64,000 nt of DNA from Deinococcus grandis. GTDB taxonomy: Bacteria; Deinococcota; Deinococci; Deinococcales; Deinococcaceae. The position numbers and the translations under genes were made by a program. The stretch lies in the NCBI RefSeq assembly GCF_001485435.1, contig NZ_BCMS01000001.1:381501-445500 (forward strand), given 5' to 3'. Each line of letters starts with the position of its first letter. Positions within the stretch are counted from its first letter, which is position 1. The notes under the pieces are model-generated. The model was not told where the DNA came from. It saw nothing but the letters and a program-made list of their open reading frames with translations, and ran no database searches. Of the stretch, positions 11,546 through 22,131 are shown piece by piece.

Positions 11546-11587
11546 GAAGGAGGGGGGCGTGCGATTGATCCGCACGCCCCCTCCTTC
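11546..11587. terminator. Bidirectional terminator hairpin
   Basis: GAAGGAGG(G)GGGCGTGCG pairs with CGCACGCCCCCTCCTTC: about 17 bp with one bulged G and a 7-base loop. It lies between the convergent small membrane protein gene and pnp. Confidence 0.75.
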
Positions 11588-11619
11588 AACTGTCAACGTT
11601 CAACCTGCGACCCTGATCC

Positions 11620-13791
11620 TCAGTCGCGGCGGGGTGGGCGGCCGCCACGGTCGCCGCGGTCGCCGCTGCGGGCGGGGCGGGGTTCGCGGGGGGCGATCTT
11701 GCCTTCGAGTTCGGGGCGGATCAGGTCGATCTTGCCGCGGTCGTCGATGTTCGCGATCTTCACGCGCAGCTTGTCGCCGACGTTCAGGACGTCCTCGACG
11801 GCATTGATGCGTTCCTCGCTCATCTGGCTGATGTGCAGCATGCCGTCCTGGCCGGGGAACAGGTTGACGAACGCGCCGAAGGGGGCGGTCTTGACGACGG
11901 TGCCGTCGAATTCCTCGCCGACCTTCGCCTCGCGGGTGATGCCCTCGATGCGGGCCTTGACGGCCTCGGCGGCTGCGCCGTCCGCGCTGAAGATGCGGAT
12001 GGTGCCGTCCTCTTCCACGGTCACCTGGGCGCCCATGGCTTCGAGTTCGCGGATCTGTTTGCCGCCGGGCCCGATGACCTTGCCGATCAGTTCGGGGTTG
12101 ATCTTGATGCTGACGATGCGGGGCGCGGTGGGGCTCAGTTCGGCGCGGGGCGCGGCGAGCACCTCGGCCATCTTGCCGAGGATGTGCAGGCGACCCTCGC
12201 GGGCTTGCGCCAGGGCTTCACGCATGACCTGGGGGGTGATGCCGCCCACCTTGATGTCCATCTGCAGGGCGGTGATGCCGTCGGCGGTGCCGCACACCTT
12301 GAAGTCCATGTCGCCCAGCGCGTCTTCCAGACCCAGGATGTCGGTCAGGACGCGGTACTTGTCGCCTTCCATGACCAGACCCATCGCGACGCCCGCCACG
12401 GGGGCCTTGATGGGCACGCCGGCGTCCATGAGGGCCAGCGTGCCGGAGCAGACGGTCGCCATGCTGCTCGACCCGTTGGATTCCAGCACCTCGCCCACGA
12501 GGCGGATGACGTACGGGAACTCCTCGAAGGTGGGCAGCACGGCGCGGATGGCGCGCTTGGCGAGGTTGCCGTGCCCGATCTCACGGCGGGACTGGCCGCC
12601 CATGCGCTTGACCTCACCCGTGCTGTAGGGGGGGAAGTTGTAGTGCAGCAGGAACTTGTCGCCGGTCTCGGTGGTCAGGTCGTCCACGAGGATCTCGTCG
12701 CGTTCGGTGCCCAGGGTCGCCACGCCGAGCACCTGCGTCTCGCCGCGCGTGAAGATCGCGCTGCCGTGCGCGCGGGGCAGCGCCCGCGTCTCGATCCAGA
12801 TGGGCCGCACGGTGCGGCTGTTGCGGCCGTCGGCGCGCAGGTCGTCTTCGAGGATCAGGCGGCGCAGTTCCTGCTTCTCCACCTTCCCGAAGGCGCTCTT
12901 GAGTGCCGCGAGGCGCTCCTCGGCACCCTCGACCTCACCGTCAGGGATGCGCGCCTGGATCAGGCGGTCACGCAGCGCCTTGATGGCCGCCGAGCGGTCC
13001 TTCTTCTTCGCGGTCAGCAGCGCGTCGCGCAGGCCCGCGGCGCGCGCCGCCTCGGCCAGTTCCGGCACGAGGTCCGTGCTGAGGTCGCCGTCGGCCAGGA
13101 AGTTGAACTTCTCCTGGCCCAGCTCGGCGCGCATCTGCTCGATCAGCGTCAGGACGCCCTGCATCCCGGCGTGCGCGAACTCGATCGCGGCCACCAGATC
13201 TTCCTCGGCGACGTTCTGCGCGCCCGCCTCGACCATCATCACGGCGTCGCGGGTGCCCGCCACGACGAGGTCCATGCGGCTGCGCTCGAGCTGGTCGGCG
13301 GTGGGGTTCAGCACGAACTGCCCGTCGATCTGGCCCACGCGCACGCACGCGGTCGGGCCGTTCCAGGGAATGTCGCTGATGCTCAGCGCCGCCGACGCGC
13401 CGATGGGGCCCAGCACGTCCGGCAGGTTCTGCTGGTCGGCGCTGAGGACCGTGATGATCACCTGCGTCTCGTGGCGGTAGCCCTTGGGGAACAGCGGGCG
13501 GATCTGACGGTCGGTGATGCGCGCTGACAGGATCGCCTTCTCGCCGGGGCGGCCCTCGCGGCGGTGGAAGCTGCCGGGAATCTTCCCGACGGCGTAGTGA
13601 CGCTCCTCGAACTCCACCGTCAGCGGCAGGAAGTCCAGGGTGCTCTTCTCTTCACGGGCCTGCGCGGTCACCAGCACGACCGTGTCGCCGTAGCGCAGGG
13701 TCACGGAGCCGCTCACCAGCTTGGCGAGCTTGCCCGTCTCGATGCTCAGTTCGCGCTCCCCGAGCATCGTCTTGTAAGTCTTTCCGATCAT
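11620..13791 (-). CDS. pnp: Polyribonucleotide nucleotidyltransferase (PNPase)
   Basis: 723 residues beginning MIGKTYKTMLGER. Two RNase PH domains flank an alpha-helical linker. The catalytic C-terminal RNase PH domain includes MGGQSRREIGHGNLAKRA and GSSSMATVC. It is followed by a KH domain (INPELIGKVIGPGGKQIREL) and an S1 domain (GEEFDGTVVKTAPFGAFVNL). The enzyme degrades RNA 3'-to-5' with phosphate. The C-terminus is an Arg/Gly/Pro-rich tail (PARSGDRGDRGGRPPRRD), suited to RNA or protein contact. In D. radiodurans PNPase works with the Ro protein Rsr and Y RNA (published for that species); neither is in this window. Confidence 0.96.
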   Translation of the reverse strand: MIGKTYKTMLGERELSIETGKLAKLVSGSVTLRYGDTVVLVTAQAREEKSTLDFLPLTVEFEERHYAVGKIPGSFHRREGRPGEKAILSARITDRQIRPLFPKGYRHETQVIITVLSADQQNLPDVLGPIGASAALSISDIPWNGPTACVRVGQIDGQFVLNPTADQLERSRMDLVVAGTRDAVMMVEAGAQNVAEEDLVAAIEFAHAGMQGVLTLIEQMRAELGQEKFNFLADGDLSTDLVPELAEAARAAGLRDALLTAKKKDRSAAIKALRDRLIQARIPDGEVEGAEERLAALKSAFGKVEKQELRRLILEDDLRADGRNSRTVRPIWIETRALPRAHGSAIFTRGETQVLGVATLGTERDEILVDDLTTETGDKFLLHYNFPPYSTGEVKRMGGQSRREIGHGNLAKRAIRAVLPTFEEFPYVIRLVGEVLESNGSSSMATVCSGTLALMDAGVPIKAPVAGVAMGLVMEGDKYRVLTDILGLEDALGDMDFKVCGTADGITALQMDIKVGGITPQVMREALAQAREGRLHILGKMAEVLAAPRAELSPTAPRIVSIKINPELIGKVIGPGGKQIRELEAMGAQVTVEEDGTIRIFSADGAAAEAVKARIEGITREAKVGEEFDGTVVKTAPFGAFVNLFPGQDGMLHISQMSEERINAVEDVLNVGDKLRVKIANIDDRGKIDLIRPELEGKIAPREPRPARSGDRGDRGGRPPRRD

Positions 13792-13872
13792 GAAATCCAG
13801 TCTATCCCGCCCGGACAGGCCCGCGCCGTGACGCGCGGCAACCTCTGCGCCACCCGGCGCGTAGACGGAGGC

Positions 13873-14058
13873 ATGACACACATGCTGGAACTCACGGTGA
13901 ACGTGGCGGGTCAGGTTCTGGAGGCCGGGCCGTTCTCGAAACGCTGGACGCTGCGCTGGCTGGCCGTGCTGTGCGCGGCGGGCGCGGCGCTGCTGGGCAG
14001 TGGGTGGCTGGGGGGACTGGCCGCCGGCGCGCTGCTGCTGTCCCTGAAGATCCGCTGA
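13873..14058 (+). CDS. Small hypothetical membrane protein
   Basis: 61 residues starting MTHMLELTVNVAG. An N-terminal polar part is followed by a basic stretch (KRWTLRW) and one or two short hydrophobic helices (LAVLCAAGAALLGSGWLGGLAAGALLLSL), ending in KIR. The open frame runs far upstream antisense to pnp, but only the part after ATG 13873 is free of pnp. No known family; it is 36 bases ahead of the aldo/keto reductase on the same strand. Confidence 0.5.
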   Translation: MTHMLELTVNVAGQVLEAGPFSKRWTLRWLAVLCAAGAALLGSGWLGGLAAGALLLSLKIR

Positions 14059-14094
14059 AGTCATCCCGGGGGGCGGGCGTGGCAGAGTGCGGCC

Positions 14095-14904
14095 ATGACC
14101 GTACCGAAGTTCGGACTGGGAACGTTCCGCCTGAAGGATGACGTGGTGCGCCGCGTGGTCGCGGACGCGCTGGAGCTGGGCTACCGCGCCATCGACACGG
14201 CGCAGGGCTACGACAACGAGGGCGAGATCGGCGAGGTGCTCGCCGCGAGTGGCGTGCCGCGCGCGGACGTGTACCTCACCACGAAGATCAAGCCCGCCAA
14301 CTACCGCCGGGACGCGCTGCTGGACAGCCTGCGCGTCAGCCTGGAGAAGCTGCGCGTGGAGCAGGTGGACCTGACCCTGATCCACTGGCCGGTCCCGAAC
14401 GGCGAGGTGCGCCCCGAGGAGTACCTCGCGGCGCTGGCCGAGGCGCGCGAGCAGGGCCTGACGCGCGAGATCGGCGTGTCGAACTTCAACATCGCGGGGC
14501 TGCGCCGGGCCCGGGAGATCCTGGGTGGCGTGCCGCTGGCGACGAATCAGGTGGAGATCCACCCGTACCTTCAGAACCGAAAACTGGTGGAATTCGCCCG
14601 TTCAGAGGGTCTGCACCTCACGTCGTACATGACGCTGGCGGTCGGGAAGGTCATGGACGACCCGGTGCTGCGTGACATCGCCGGGTCGCACGGCGCGAAC
14701 CCCGCGCAGGTGGCCCTCGCGTGGGCGCTGGCGCAGGGGTTCAGCGTGATTCCCAGCTCCACGAAACGCGAGAACCTCGCCGGGAACCTCCGGGCGCAGG
14801 ACCTCCAGCTGACCGCCGAGGACCTGGACCGCATTGCGGCGCTGGACGTGGGCGAGGCCGCCCGCATCGCCAGCCCGGAGAGCGCCCGGCCCGTCTGGGA
14901 CTGA
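14095..14904 (+). CDS. Aldo/keto reductase (2,5-diketo-D-gluconate reductase-like)
   Basis: 269 residues, a complete AKR barrel. The catalytic tetrad is visible as Asp34 and Tyr39 (AIDTAQGYDNE), Lys64 (TTKIKP) and His97 (LIHWP). GVSNFNIAGLRRA and ATNQVEIHPYLQ are family signatures, and IPSSTKRENLAGNL near the end is the NADPH phosphate-binding segment. It resembles the DkgB/YafB group, which reduces small carbonyls such as methylglyoxal. Its TGA stop is also the target repeat of mobile copy R3. Confidence 0.9.
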   Translation: MTVPKFGLGTFRLKDDVVRRVVADALELGYRAIDTAQGYDNEGEIGEVLAASGVPRADVYLTTKIKPANYRRDALLDSLRVSLEKLRVEQVDLTLIHWPVPNGEVRPEEYLAALAEAREQGLTREIGVSNFNIAGLRRAREILGGVPLATNQVEIHPYLQNRKLVEFARSEGLHLTSYMTLAVGKVMDDPVLRDIAGSHGANPAQVALAWALAQGFSVIPSSTKRENLAGNLRAQDLQLTAEDLDRIAALDVGEAARIASPESARPVWD

Positions 14905-15036
14905 TAAGGACTCCGGTTGAAAGGTTTGCAAAAACTTTCAACCCGAGCGGAGCGAGGAGGAGAAAAACGGGTTCTGGGCGTGGAGTTGGCAGATCGGTGA
15001 TTTTCCGATCTGTTAACGAAACAAACGGAATCCGTA
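14905..15036 (-). mobile_element. MITE-like palindromic repeat, copy R3 (reverse)
   Basis: The ends are TAAGGACTCCG and CGGAATCCGTA, flanked by TGA at 14902-14904 and 15037-15039. Hairpins: GGTTGAAAG/CTTTCAACC and CAGATCGG/CCGATCTG. The left TGA is the stop codon of the aldo/keto reductase; the right TGA abuts degenerate copy R4. Confidence 0.88.
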
Positions 15037-15039
15037 TGA

Positions 15040-15152
15040 AACGGGCTCCGGTTGAACGGTGTGCCAACACGTTCAACCCGGGCGGCTGCGACTCGCAGAG
15101 CTGCCCCGCAGGAAAAGAGCACAGCGGGTTGCCGGGCATGGAGTCGGTAACC
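15040..15152 (-). mobile_element. Degenerate or truncated repeat, copy R4
   Basis: It begins AACGGGCTCCGG right after the TGA that ends R3, and keeps the first hairpin (GGTTGAACG/CGTTCAACC, separated by GTGTGCCAACA). It also keeps a diverged middle (GGGTTGCCGGGCATGGAGTCGG). The right terminal repeat and second hairpin are lost. It is an older copy lying directly beside R3. Confidence 0.65.
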
Positions 15153-15232
15153 CTTCATTCTGCCCACCCGTCCGGGGGTGAGAGCGGGCGGCGTCCGTTC
15201 CCCCCCGGCGGGTGGGGTAGACTGCCCGCACC

Positions 15233-16306
15233 ATGAAATTCAACCCTCGGTCGGCCCTGACGGGACTCCTCGGTCTTTCGCTGCTCGCCGCGTGCGGGCA
15301 GACCCCGGCCGGCGGCACGCTGAGCGCGCAGGGCGGCGCGGGCAAACCGGCCACCGGCCTGACCTCGGTCGCGGCGCGCGCCTTCGTGCCGAACCCCGTG
15401 CAGACGACCGGCGACCAGTCCCTGACGGACGGGAAGGACAGCGCCGCCGCCGTGCCCGCCAGCGCGTACTACCCCGTCACCCTGACGAACCTGGACGGCA
15501 GCGGGTACCTGAGCGGCGACTACGCGAAGGTCGTCACGGAGACCGGCACGCCCGTGTACGGCAGCGGGCCGTTCAACTTCACCCGCGATCAGGACGGCTT
15601 CGAGCAGGTCATGGCGTACTTCTGGGTGACCAAGGCGCAGAAGTACATCCAGTCGCTGGGCTTCGGCAGCGAACTGCGGCCCGTGAACAGGCGGCAGCAG
15701 GCGCTGAAGGTCAGCCAGTACGGGATCGACAACTCGTACCAGAACGACCAGCCCGACATCATCCGCCTGGGCAAGGGTGGCGTGGACGACGCCGAGGACG
15801 GCGAGGTCATCGTGCACGAGTACGGGCACGCGGTGCACAACGCGCAGGTGCCGGGCTTCGGGACCAGCCTGGAAGCCGGGAGTATCGGCGAGGCCTTCGG
15901 GGATTACCTCGCGCTGACGGTCGGGGAGGCCGTGGCGAAGGCCAGCGGCGCGCCGGCCCGGGCGCCCGTCACCTGCATCGCCGACTGGGACGCCGTGAGT
16001 TACACGAGTTCGGCCCCGCACTGCCTGCGCCGGACCGACACGGACAAGAAGTACCCCCAGGACGTGCGCGGCGAGGTGCACGCCGACGGGGAGATCTGGT
16101 CCCGCGCGCTGTGGGACATCCGCCAGGGACTGAAGGACGTCCGCAAGGCCGACCGGATCATCATCAACGCGCAGTTCCGCTTCGCACCCGACACCACCTT
16201 CGCGGCGGCCGCGCAGCACACCGTGGACACCGCGCAGGCGATGTACGGCGCCCAGGCGGCCGCCACGGTGAAGGCGGCCTTCGTGGACCGCGGCATCCTG
16301 AAGTAG
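15233..16306 (+). CDS. Lipoprotein zinc metallopeptidase (M36/fungalysin-like)
   Basis: 357 residues. The signal ends in the lipobox LLAAC with Cys21, so the protein is lipid-anchored outside the membrane. The zinc motif HEYGH is at 195-199, with Glu196 as catalytic base, and GEAFGDYLAL supplies the third zinc ligand, Glu220. This spacing fits the fungalysin/thermolysin clan (M36 or a related group). It is shorter than fungal M36 enzymes, and a long propeptide is missing or greatly reduced. Cysteines at CIADW and HCLRR may form a disulphide. It probably degrades proteins or peptides at the cell surface. Confidence 0.78.
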   Translation: MKFNPRSALTGLLGLSLLAACGQTPAGGTLSAQGGAGKPATGLTSVAARAFVPNPVQTTGDQSLTDGKDSAAAVPASAYYPVTLTNLDGSGYLSGDYAKVVTETGTPVYGSGPFNFTRDQDGFEQVMAYFWVTKAQKYIQSLGFGSELRPVNRRQQALKVSQYGIDNSYQNDQPDIIRLGKGGVDDAEDGEVIVHEYGHAVHNAQVPGFGTSLEAGSIGEAFGDYLALTVGEAVAKASGAPARAPVTCIADWDAVSYTSSAPHCLRRTDTDKKYPQDVRGEVHADGEIWSRALWDIRQGLKDVRKADRIIINAQFRFAPDTTFAAAAQHTVDTAQAMYGAQAAATVKAAFVDRGILK

Positions 16307-16620
16307 GGCGTCCAGCAGCGGTCACCGCCGCGGATGTCGAGTGCGTGGCGGGGCGAGTGGCATACCCAATGGCAGAGGTCTTGAGGGTCATCTTCAGGGC
16401 CTCTGAAGGCTATGGCTGGAGCGAGGAGACTGCGTTATCCGGTTCCCGGCTTGACTGCGATCAAATAGCGACTTGCATTCCAATATGTTCTGCTGTAGGC
16501 TAAATCGGTCATAAGTATTCGTTGATGGGGCAGTGGCATTACGGACGTCCGCCATACCTGCCGCAGATCGCAGGCGGGCCCCCCCCACTGCCCTGTCCCC
16601 GCACCCCCCCAGGAGCGCTC
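16307..16620. other. Intergenic stretch with a lower-GC core
   Basis: No gene is supported. Bases about 16,430-16,530 are clearly less GC-rich than the surroundings. They contain promoter-like hexamers (TTGACT near 16,452; TTGCAT followed 17 bases later by TAGGCT). A short minus-strand frame of 64 codons covers it but matches nothing. It may carry the promoter for the DUF1905 operon or be a decayed gene. Confidence 0.4.
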
Positions 16621-17067
16621 ATGCCCACGTTCACCGCCACCCTGACCCTGCACGGCAAGACCGCCACCGGCCTGAGCGTCCCCGAGCACGTCATCACGGA
16701 ACTGAACTCGGGCCGCCGCCCGCCCGTCCACGTCACCCTGAACGGCACGTACAGCTACCGCTCCACCCTGGGCGTCATGGGGGGGCAGACCCTGCTGCCC
16801 GTCAGTGCCGAACACCGCGCCGCTGCCGGTCTGAATGCCGGGGACACCGTGACCGTCACCCTGACGCCCGACGCGGCCCCGCGCGAGGTGACCCTCCCCA
16901 CCGACCTGCAATCCGCCCTCGACGCGCAGCCCGGCGCCCGGGACGCTTTCAGCCGACTCAGCCCCAGCCGCCAGCGGGAACACGCCCGGCAGGTCGAGAC
17001 GGCCAGGGCAGACGCGACCCGCACCCGCCGCATTCAGGCCGTCCTGGCCAGCCTCACGCACACCTGA
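16621..17067 (+). CDS. DUF1905 / YdeI-like (bacteriocin-protection) protein
   Basis: 148 residues starting MPTFTATLTLHGKTATG. The N-terminal half is a DUF1905 beta-barrel (VPEHVITELNSG, GTYSYRSTLGVMGGQTLLPV, AGDTVTVTLTPD). The C-terminal half is the YdeI/OmpD-associated helical segment (LQSALDAQPGARDAFSRLSPSRQREHARQ in consecutive parts). The function of this family is poorly known. ATG 16621 has GGAG 9 bases upstream; an upstream in-frame Met lies in the preceding spacer and was not used. It is the first gene of a four-gene run. Confidence 0.82.
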   Translation: MPTFTATLTLHGKTATGLSVPEHVITELNSGRRPPVHVTLNGTYSYRSTLGVMGGQTLLPVSAEHRAAAGLNAGDTVTVTLTPDAAPREVTLPTDLQSALDAQPGARDAFSRLSPSRQREHARQVETARADATRTRRIQAVLASLTHT

Positions 17068-17083
17068 CCCCTGGAGGTCCCCC

Positions 17084-17509
17084 ATGCTCACCCTGCACCC
17101 CTACCTCGGCTTTGGCGGTCAGGCCCGCGAGGCCCTGGAGTTCTACCGGTCCTGCCTGGGTGGCACCCTGGACCTCATGACCGTCGCGGACTCCCCGGTC
17201 GCCGCACAGATCCCGGCGCACATGCAGGCGTTCATCCTGCACGGCAGCCTCACCAGCGGCCCCCTGATCCTGAACGCCTCGGACATGACCGAGGACGTGG
17301 GCCGCACCCACAGCGTCACCCTGGCTCTCCAGAGCGACGACCTCGAACACGCCCGGCAGGTCTTCGACGCGCTGGCGCAGGGCGGCACCGTCACCCACCC
17401 CCTGAGCCCCTCGTTCTGGGAAGGGATGTTCGGGCAGCTCACCGACCGTTACGGGCACCACTGGATGATGAACGTCATCCCGCAACCCCAGACGAACGGC
17501 CAGGACTGA
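17084..17509 (+). CDS. VOC-family protein (PhnB-like glyoxalase fold)
   Basis: 141 residues. It starts MLTLHPYLGFGGQAREALEFYRSCLGG, the usual PhnB opening, and ends in FWEGMFGQLTDRYGHHWMMN, where the tryptophan-containing strand closes the beta-alpha-beta-beta-beta module. PhnB-like proteins have no agreed function; related VOC proteins are lyases, dioxygenases or resistance proteins. GGAGG lies a few bases upstream of the ATG. The stop shares one base with the next VOC gene (TGATG). Confidence 0.85.
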   Translation: MLTLHPYLGFGGQAREALEFYRSCLGGTLDLMTVADSPVAAQIPAHMQAFILHGSLTSGPLILNASDMTEDVGRTHSVTLALQSDDLEHARQVFDALAQGGTVTHPLSPSFWEGMFGQLTDRYGHHWMMNVIPQPQTNGQD

Positions 17510-17889
17510 TGCGCGCCGTCACCCCGTTCCTGATGTTCCAGGGCGAAGCCGCGCCCGCCCTGACGCTGTACCTCACCCTGCCCGGCGCGCGCCTCCTGCA
17601 CCGCCAGGACACCCCGGAAAGGCGCGTGCAGCTGGCCGAACTGGACCTGAGCGGGCAGCGCGTGCGCGTCACCGACTCGCCCATCCCGCACGCGTTCACG
17701 TTCACGCCGTCCATGTCCCTGTTCCTCGACTGCGACACCCGCGAGGAATTCGACCGGGTGTGCGACACGCTCGGCGCAGGCGGCGCGTACCTGATGCCCC
17801 CGGACGACTACGGCTTCAGCCTCCGCTTCGCGTGGCTGAACGATCCGCACGGCGTGTCCTGGCAGGTCAACCTGCCCCACGCGCCATGA
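17509..17889 (+). CDS. VOC-family protein (3-demethylubiquinone methyltransferase-like fold)
   Basis: 126 residues starting MRAVTPFLMFQGEAAPALTLY and ending with FAWLNDPHGVSWQVNLP, matching the PhnB/DUF3471-type VOC module. It is a paralog, not a copy, of the gene before it. It overlaps both neighbours, by one base upstream and by four (ATGA) with the peptidase downstream, so translation is coupled. Despite the database label for this fold, it is not a methyltransferase by sequence. Confidence 0.83.
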   Translation: MRAVTPFLMFQGEAAPALTLYLTLPGARLLHRQDTPERRVQLAELDLSGQRVRVTDSPIPHAFTFTPSMSLFLDCDTREEFDRVCDTLGAGGAYLMPPDDYGFSLRFAWLNDPHGVSWQVNLPHAP

Positions 17890-18551
17890 AACTGCTGCTG
17901 ACCTCCGGCGGCGTCACAAACGCCAGCATCCACGCCGCGCTCGTCGAACTGCTCGGCAAGCCCGTCTCGGAGTGCCGCGCGCTGTGCATCCCCACCGCGC
18001 AGCACGGACACCCCTGGTGCACCCCCGAGAGCGCGTGGCGCTTCGTCGCCGGACACAGCCCCGCCCCGATGACCGACCTGGGCTGGGCCAGCGTGGGCCT
18101 GCTGGAACTCCTCGCCCTGCCCCACCGACCCCGCGACCGCTGGGAGGCGTGGGTGCGCGCCGCCGACGTGCTGCTCGTGGACGGCGGCGACGCGGCCTTC
18201 CTGACCCACTGGCTACGGCAGTCCGGGCTGGCCGACCTGCTCCCCGAGCTGGAAGGCACCGTCTGGGTGGGCGTGAGTGCGGGCAGCATGGCCCTCACCC
18301 CCCGCATCGGTTCGCAGTTCCTGTCCTGGCCCGGCACGGACGGCGACGACCGCGGGCTGGGCCTCGTGGACGTCTCGATCTTCCCGCACCTGAACTACCC
18401 CGACTTCCCCGACAACCGCATGGCGAACGCCAAGGCGTGGGCCGCGCAGATCGGCGGACCCGCCTACGCGCTGGACGACCAGAGCGCCCTGCGGATCGTG
18501 GACGGCGTGACTGAAGTCATCTCGGAAGGGGAGTGGCGGGCGTTCCCGTGA
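17886..18551 (+). CDS. Peptidase E-like (family S51) serine hydrolase
   Basis: 221 residues from the ATG that overlaps the preceding stop. The class-I glutamine amidotransferase-like fold has the nucleophile elbow GVSAGS (Ser131) and HLNYPDFPDN downstream. ADVLLVDGGDAAFL matches the family's substrate loop. S51 enzymes are Asp-X dipeptidases or cyanophycinase relatives; substrate specificity here is unproven. It is the last gene of the DUF1905/VOC operon. Confidence 0.83.
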   Translation: MKLLLTSGGVTNASIHAALVELLGKPVSECRALCIPTAQHGHPWCTPESAWRFVAGHSPAPMTDLGWASVGLLELLALPHRPRDRWEAWVRAADVLLVDGGDAAFLTHWLRQSGLADLLPELEGTVWVGVSAGSMALTPRIGSQFLSWPGTDGDDRGLGLVDVSIFPHLNYPDFPDNRMANAKAWAAQIGGPAYALDDQSALRIVDGVTEVISEGEWRAFP

Positions 18552-18623
18552 CCGCCACCTCACCGGCCCTGCCCGCCTGAACCGGCCCTCCCGGCGTGGG
18601 GTGGGGGCGGGTATCCTCGCGGT

Positions 18624-20669
<2,046 letters not shown>

Positions 20670-20680
20670 GGAGGGACCAC

Positions 20681-21214
20681 GTGCGCCCCCTGATCGTCAC
20701 CGAATTCGTGTCCCTGGACGGCGTGTACGAGGAACACTCGCCTTGGCGTGCGCCGTACGACCCGGACGACGGGCCGTTCAAACGCGACGAACTGTTCGCC
20801 AGCGGCGCGCTGCTGCTGGGCCGCACCACCTACGAGGCCTTTGCGGCGTACTGGCCCACTGCGACCGGTGCGTTCGCGGACCGCATGAACGCCCTGCCCA
20901 AGTACGTGGCGACCTCCCGCCCCGGCCCGCTCGGGTGGAACGCCACCGCGCTCGGCCCGGACGTACCAGCGGACGTGCAGGCCCTGAAATCCCAGCCGGG
21001 CGGCCCGCTGCTCTTGTACGGCAGCGGCACCCTCGCGCAGACGCTGCTGCGCCGTGGGCTGGTGGACGAACTGCGCCTGATGGTCTTCCCGCTTGTGCTG
21101 GGGCGTGGCAAGCGCATCTTCGACACCCTGGAGCACCTCCCCCTGACCCTGCTCGCCACGCGGGCGCTGGGCACGGGTGTCCTCCTGCTCACGTACGGCC
21201 CGGCGCGCCCATGA
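20681..21214 (+). CDS. RibD C-terminal / dihydrofolate reductase-like protein
   Basis: 177 residues starting at GTG 20681 (MRPLIVTEFVSLDGVYEEH), 11 bases after the oxidoreductase stop, with GAGGGA just upstream. The motifs GALLLGRTTYEAFAAYWP, LYGSGTLAQTLLRRGLVDEL and FPLVLGRGKRIFD are the RibD_C signatures (COG0262, YyaP/YwjB group). These are NADPH-dependent reductases of uncertain substrate. The stop overlaps the start of the SDR gene (ATGA). Confidence 0.87.
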   Translation: MRPLIVTEFVSLDGVYEEHSPWRAPYDPDDGPFKRDELFASGALLLGRTTYEAFAAYWPTATGAFADRMNALPKYVATSRPGPLGWNATALGPDVPADVQALKSQPGGPLLLYGSGTLAQTLLRRGLVDELRLMVFPLVLGRGKRIFDTLEHLPLTLLATRALGTGVLLLTYGPARP

Positions 21215-21954
21215 CCACCGTCCTCATCACGGGTGGCAGCCGGGGCATCGGGGCGGCCACCGCCCGCCTCGCCGCCCAGGCCGGATACGCGGTCGGCCTC
21301 AGCTACCGCCAGGACGCGCAAGCCGCTGCCGGAATCGTCCGGGAGATCGAGGCCATGGGTGGCCGCGCGCTGGCCGTGCAGGCCGACGTGGGCAACCCCG
21401 ACGACGTGGAACGCCTCTTCGAAACCACCCAGACCGGACTGGGTGGCCTGCACGCCCTGGTCAACAACGCCGGGACGCTGGAACGGCAGGCGCGCGTGGA
21501 CGAACTCGACTCCGCCCGCCTCCAGCGGGTGCTCACCACCAACGTGGTCGGCGCGTTCCTCTGCGCGGGCGCCGCCGTCAGGCGACTCTCCACCCGGCAC
21601 GGCGGGCCGGGCGGCGTGATCGTGAACGTCTCCTCCCGCGCGGCCGTCCTCGGCTCGGGCGGCGAGTACGTCGACTACGCCGCCTCGAAGGGCGCGGTGG
21701 ACACCCTGACCGTCGGCCTGGCCCGCGAGGTCGCCGCCGAGGGCGTCCGCGTGTGCGGCGTCCGCCCCGGCCTGATCGAGACCGACATCCACGCGCTGGG
21801 CGGCGAACCGGGCCGCGTGGCGCGGCTCGCGGGCAGCGTCCCCCTGGGGCGCGGCGGCACGCCCGACGAGGTCGCGCAGGCCATCCTCTGGCTGCTGTCC
21901 CCGCAGGCGGCGTACGTGACCGGCACCACCCTCGACGTCAGTGGGGGCCGCTGA
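21211..21954 (+). CDS. Short-chain dehydrogenase/reductase
   Basis: 247 residues of a classical SDR. The cofactor motif TGGSRGIG is at 7-14, Asn111 in TTNVVGAF, NNAG at 85-88, Ser142 in VNVSSRA, and YxxxK at Tyr156-Lys160. Arg33 just after the second strand (SYRQD) suggests NADP(H) preference. The ending GTTLDVSGG is also conserved. It is similar to FabG and glucose dehydrogenase-type SDRs, but the substrate is not predictable. It follows the RibD_C gene in the same operon. Confidence 0.9.
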   Translation: MTTVLITGGSRGIGAATARLAAQAGYAVGLSYRQDAQAAAGIVREIEAMGGRALAVQADVGNPDDVERLFETTQTGLGGLHALVNNAGTLERQARVDELDSARLQRVLTTNVVGAFLCAGAAVRRLSTRHGGPGGVIVNVSSRAAVLGSGGEYVDYAASKGAVDTLTVGLAREVAAEGVRVCGVRPGLIETDIHALGGEPGRVARLAGSVPLGRGGTPDEVAQAILWLLSPQAAYVTGTTLDVSGGR

Positions 21955-22131
21955 ACCCGGACGGTCACGCGGGGTATGCTGCGGGGTGCGCGGTTGACCC
22001 CGTCCCCGGGGCTCTGCCGGTTCCGCCCGCTTCCCCCGACCGCCCGGCGGTCTTCACCCCCCGTCCAGGCGCCTGCCTGCGCGCCTGCGTTGCCGCTCGA
22101 CCTGTCCTGTCGATCCCGGCCCGAGGTCCCC

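Noticed and set aside
11833..13527. Plus-strand open frame opposite pnp
   Set aside because: Antisense shadow of the well-supported PNPase; no domain pattern.
16394..16588. 64-codon minus-strand frame in the low-GC spacer
   Set aside because: No motif, no neighbour in an operon, and no codon bias; more likely a noncoding stretch.
21955..22131. preQ1 riboswitch before the YhhQ-like transporter
   Set aside because: No preQ1-I pseudoknot-like A-rich tail or conserved AGAGG/CTAA elements were visible; the spacer is C-rich.
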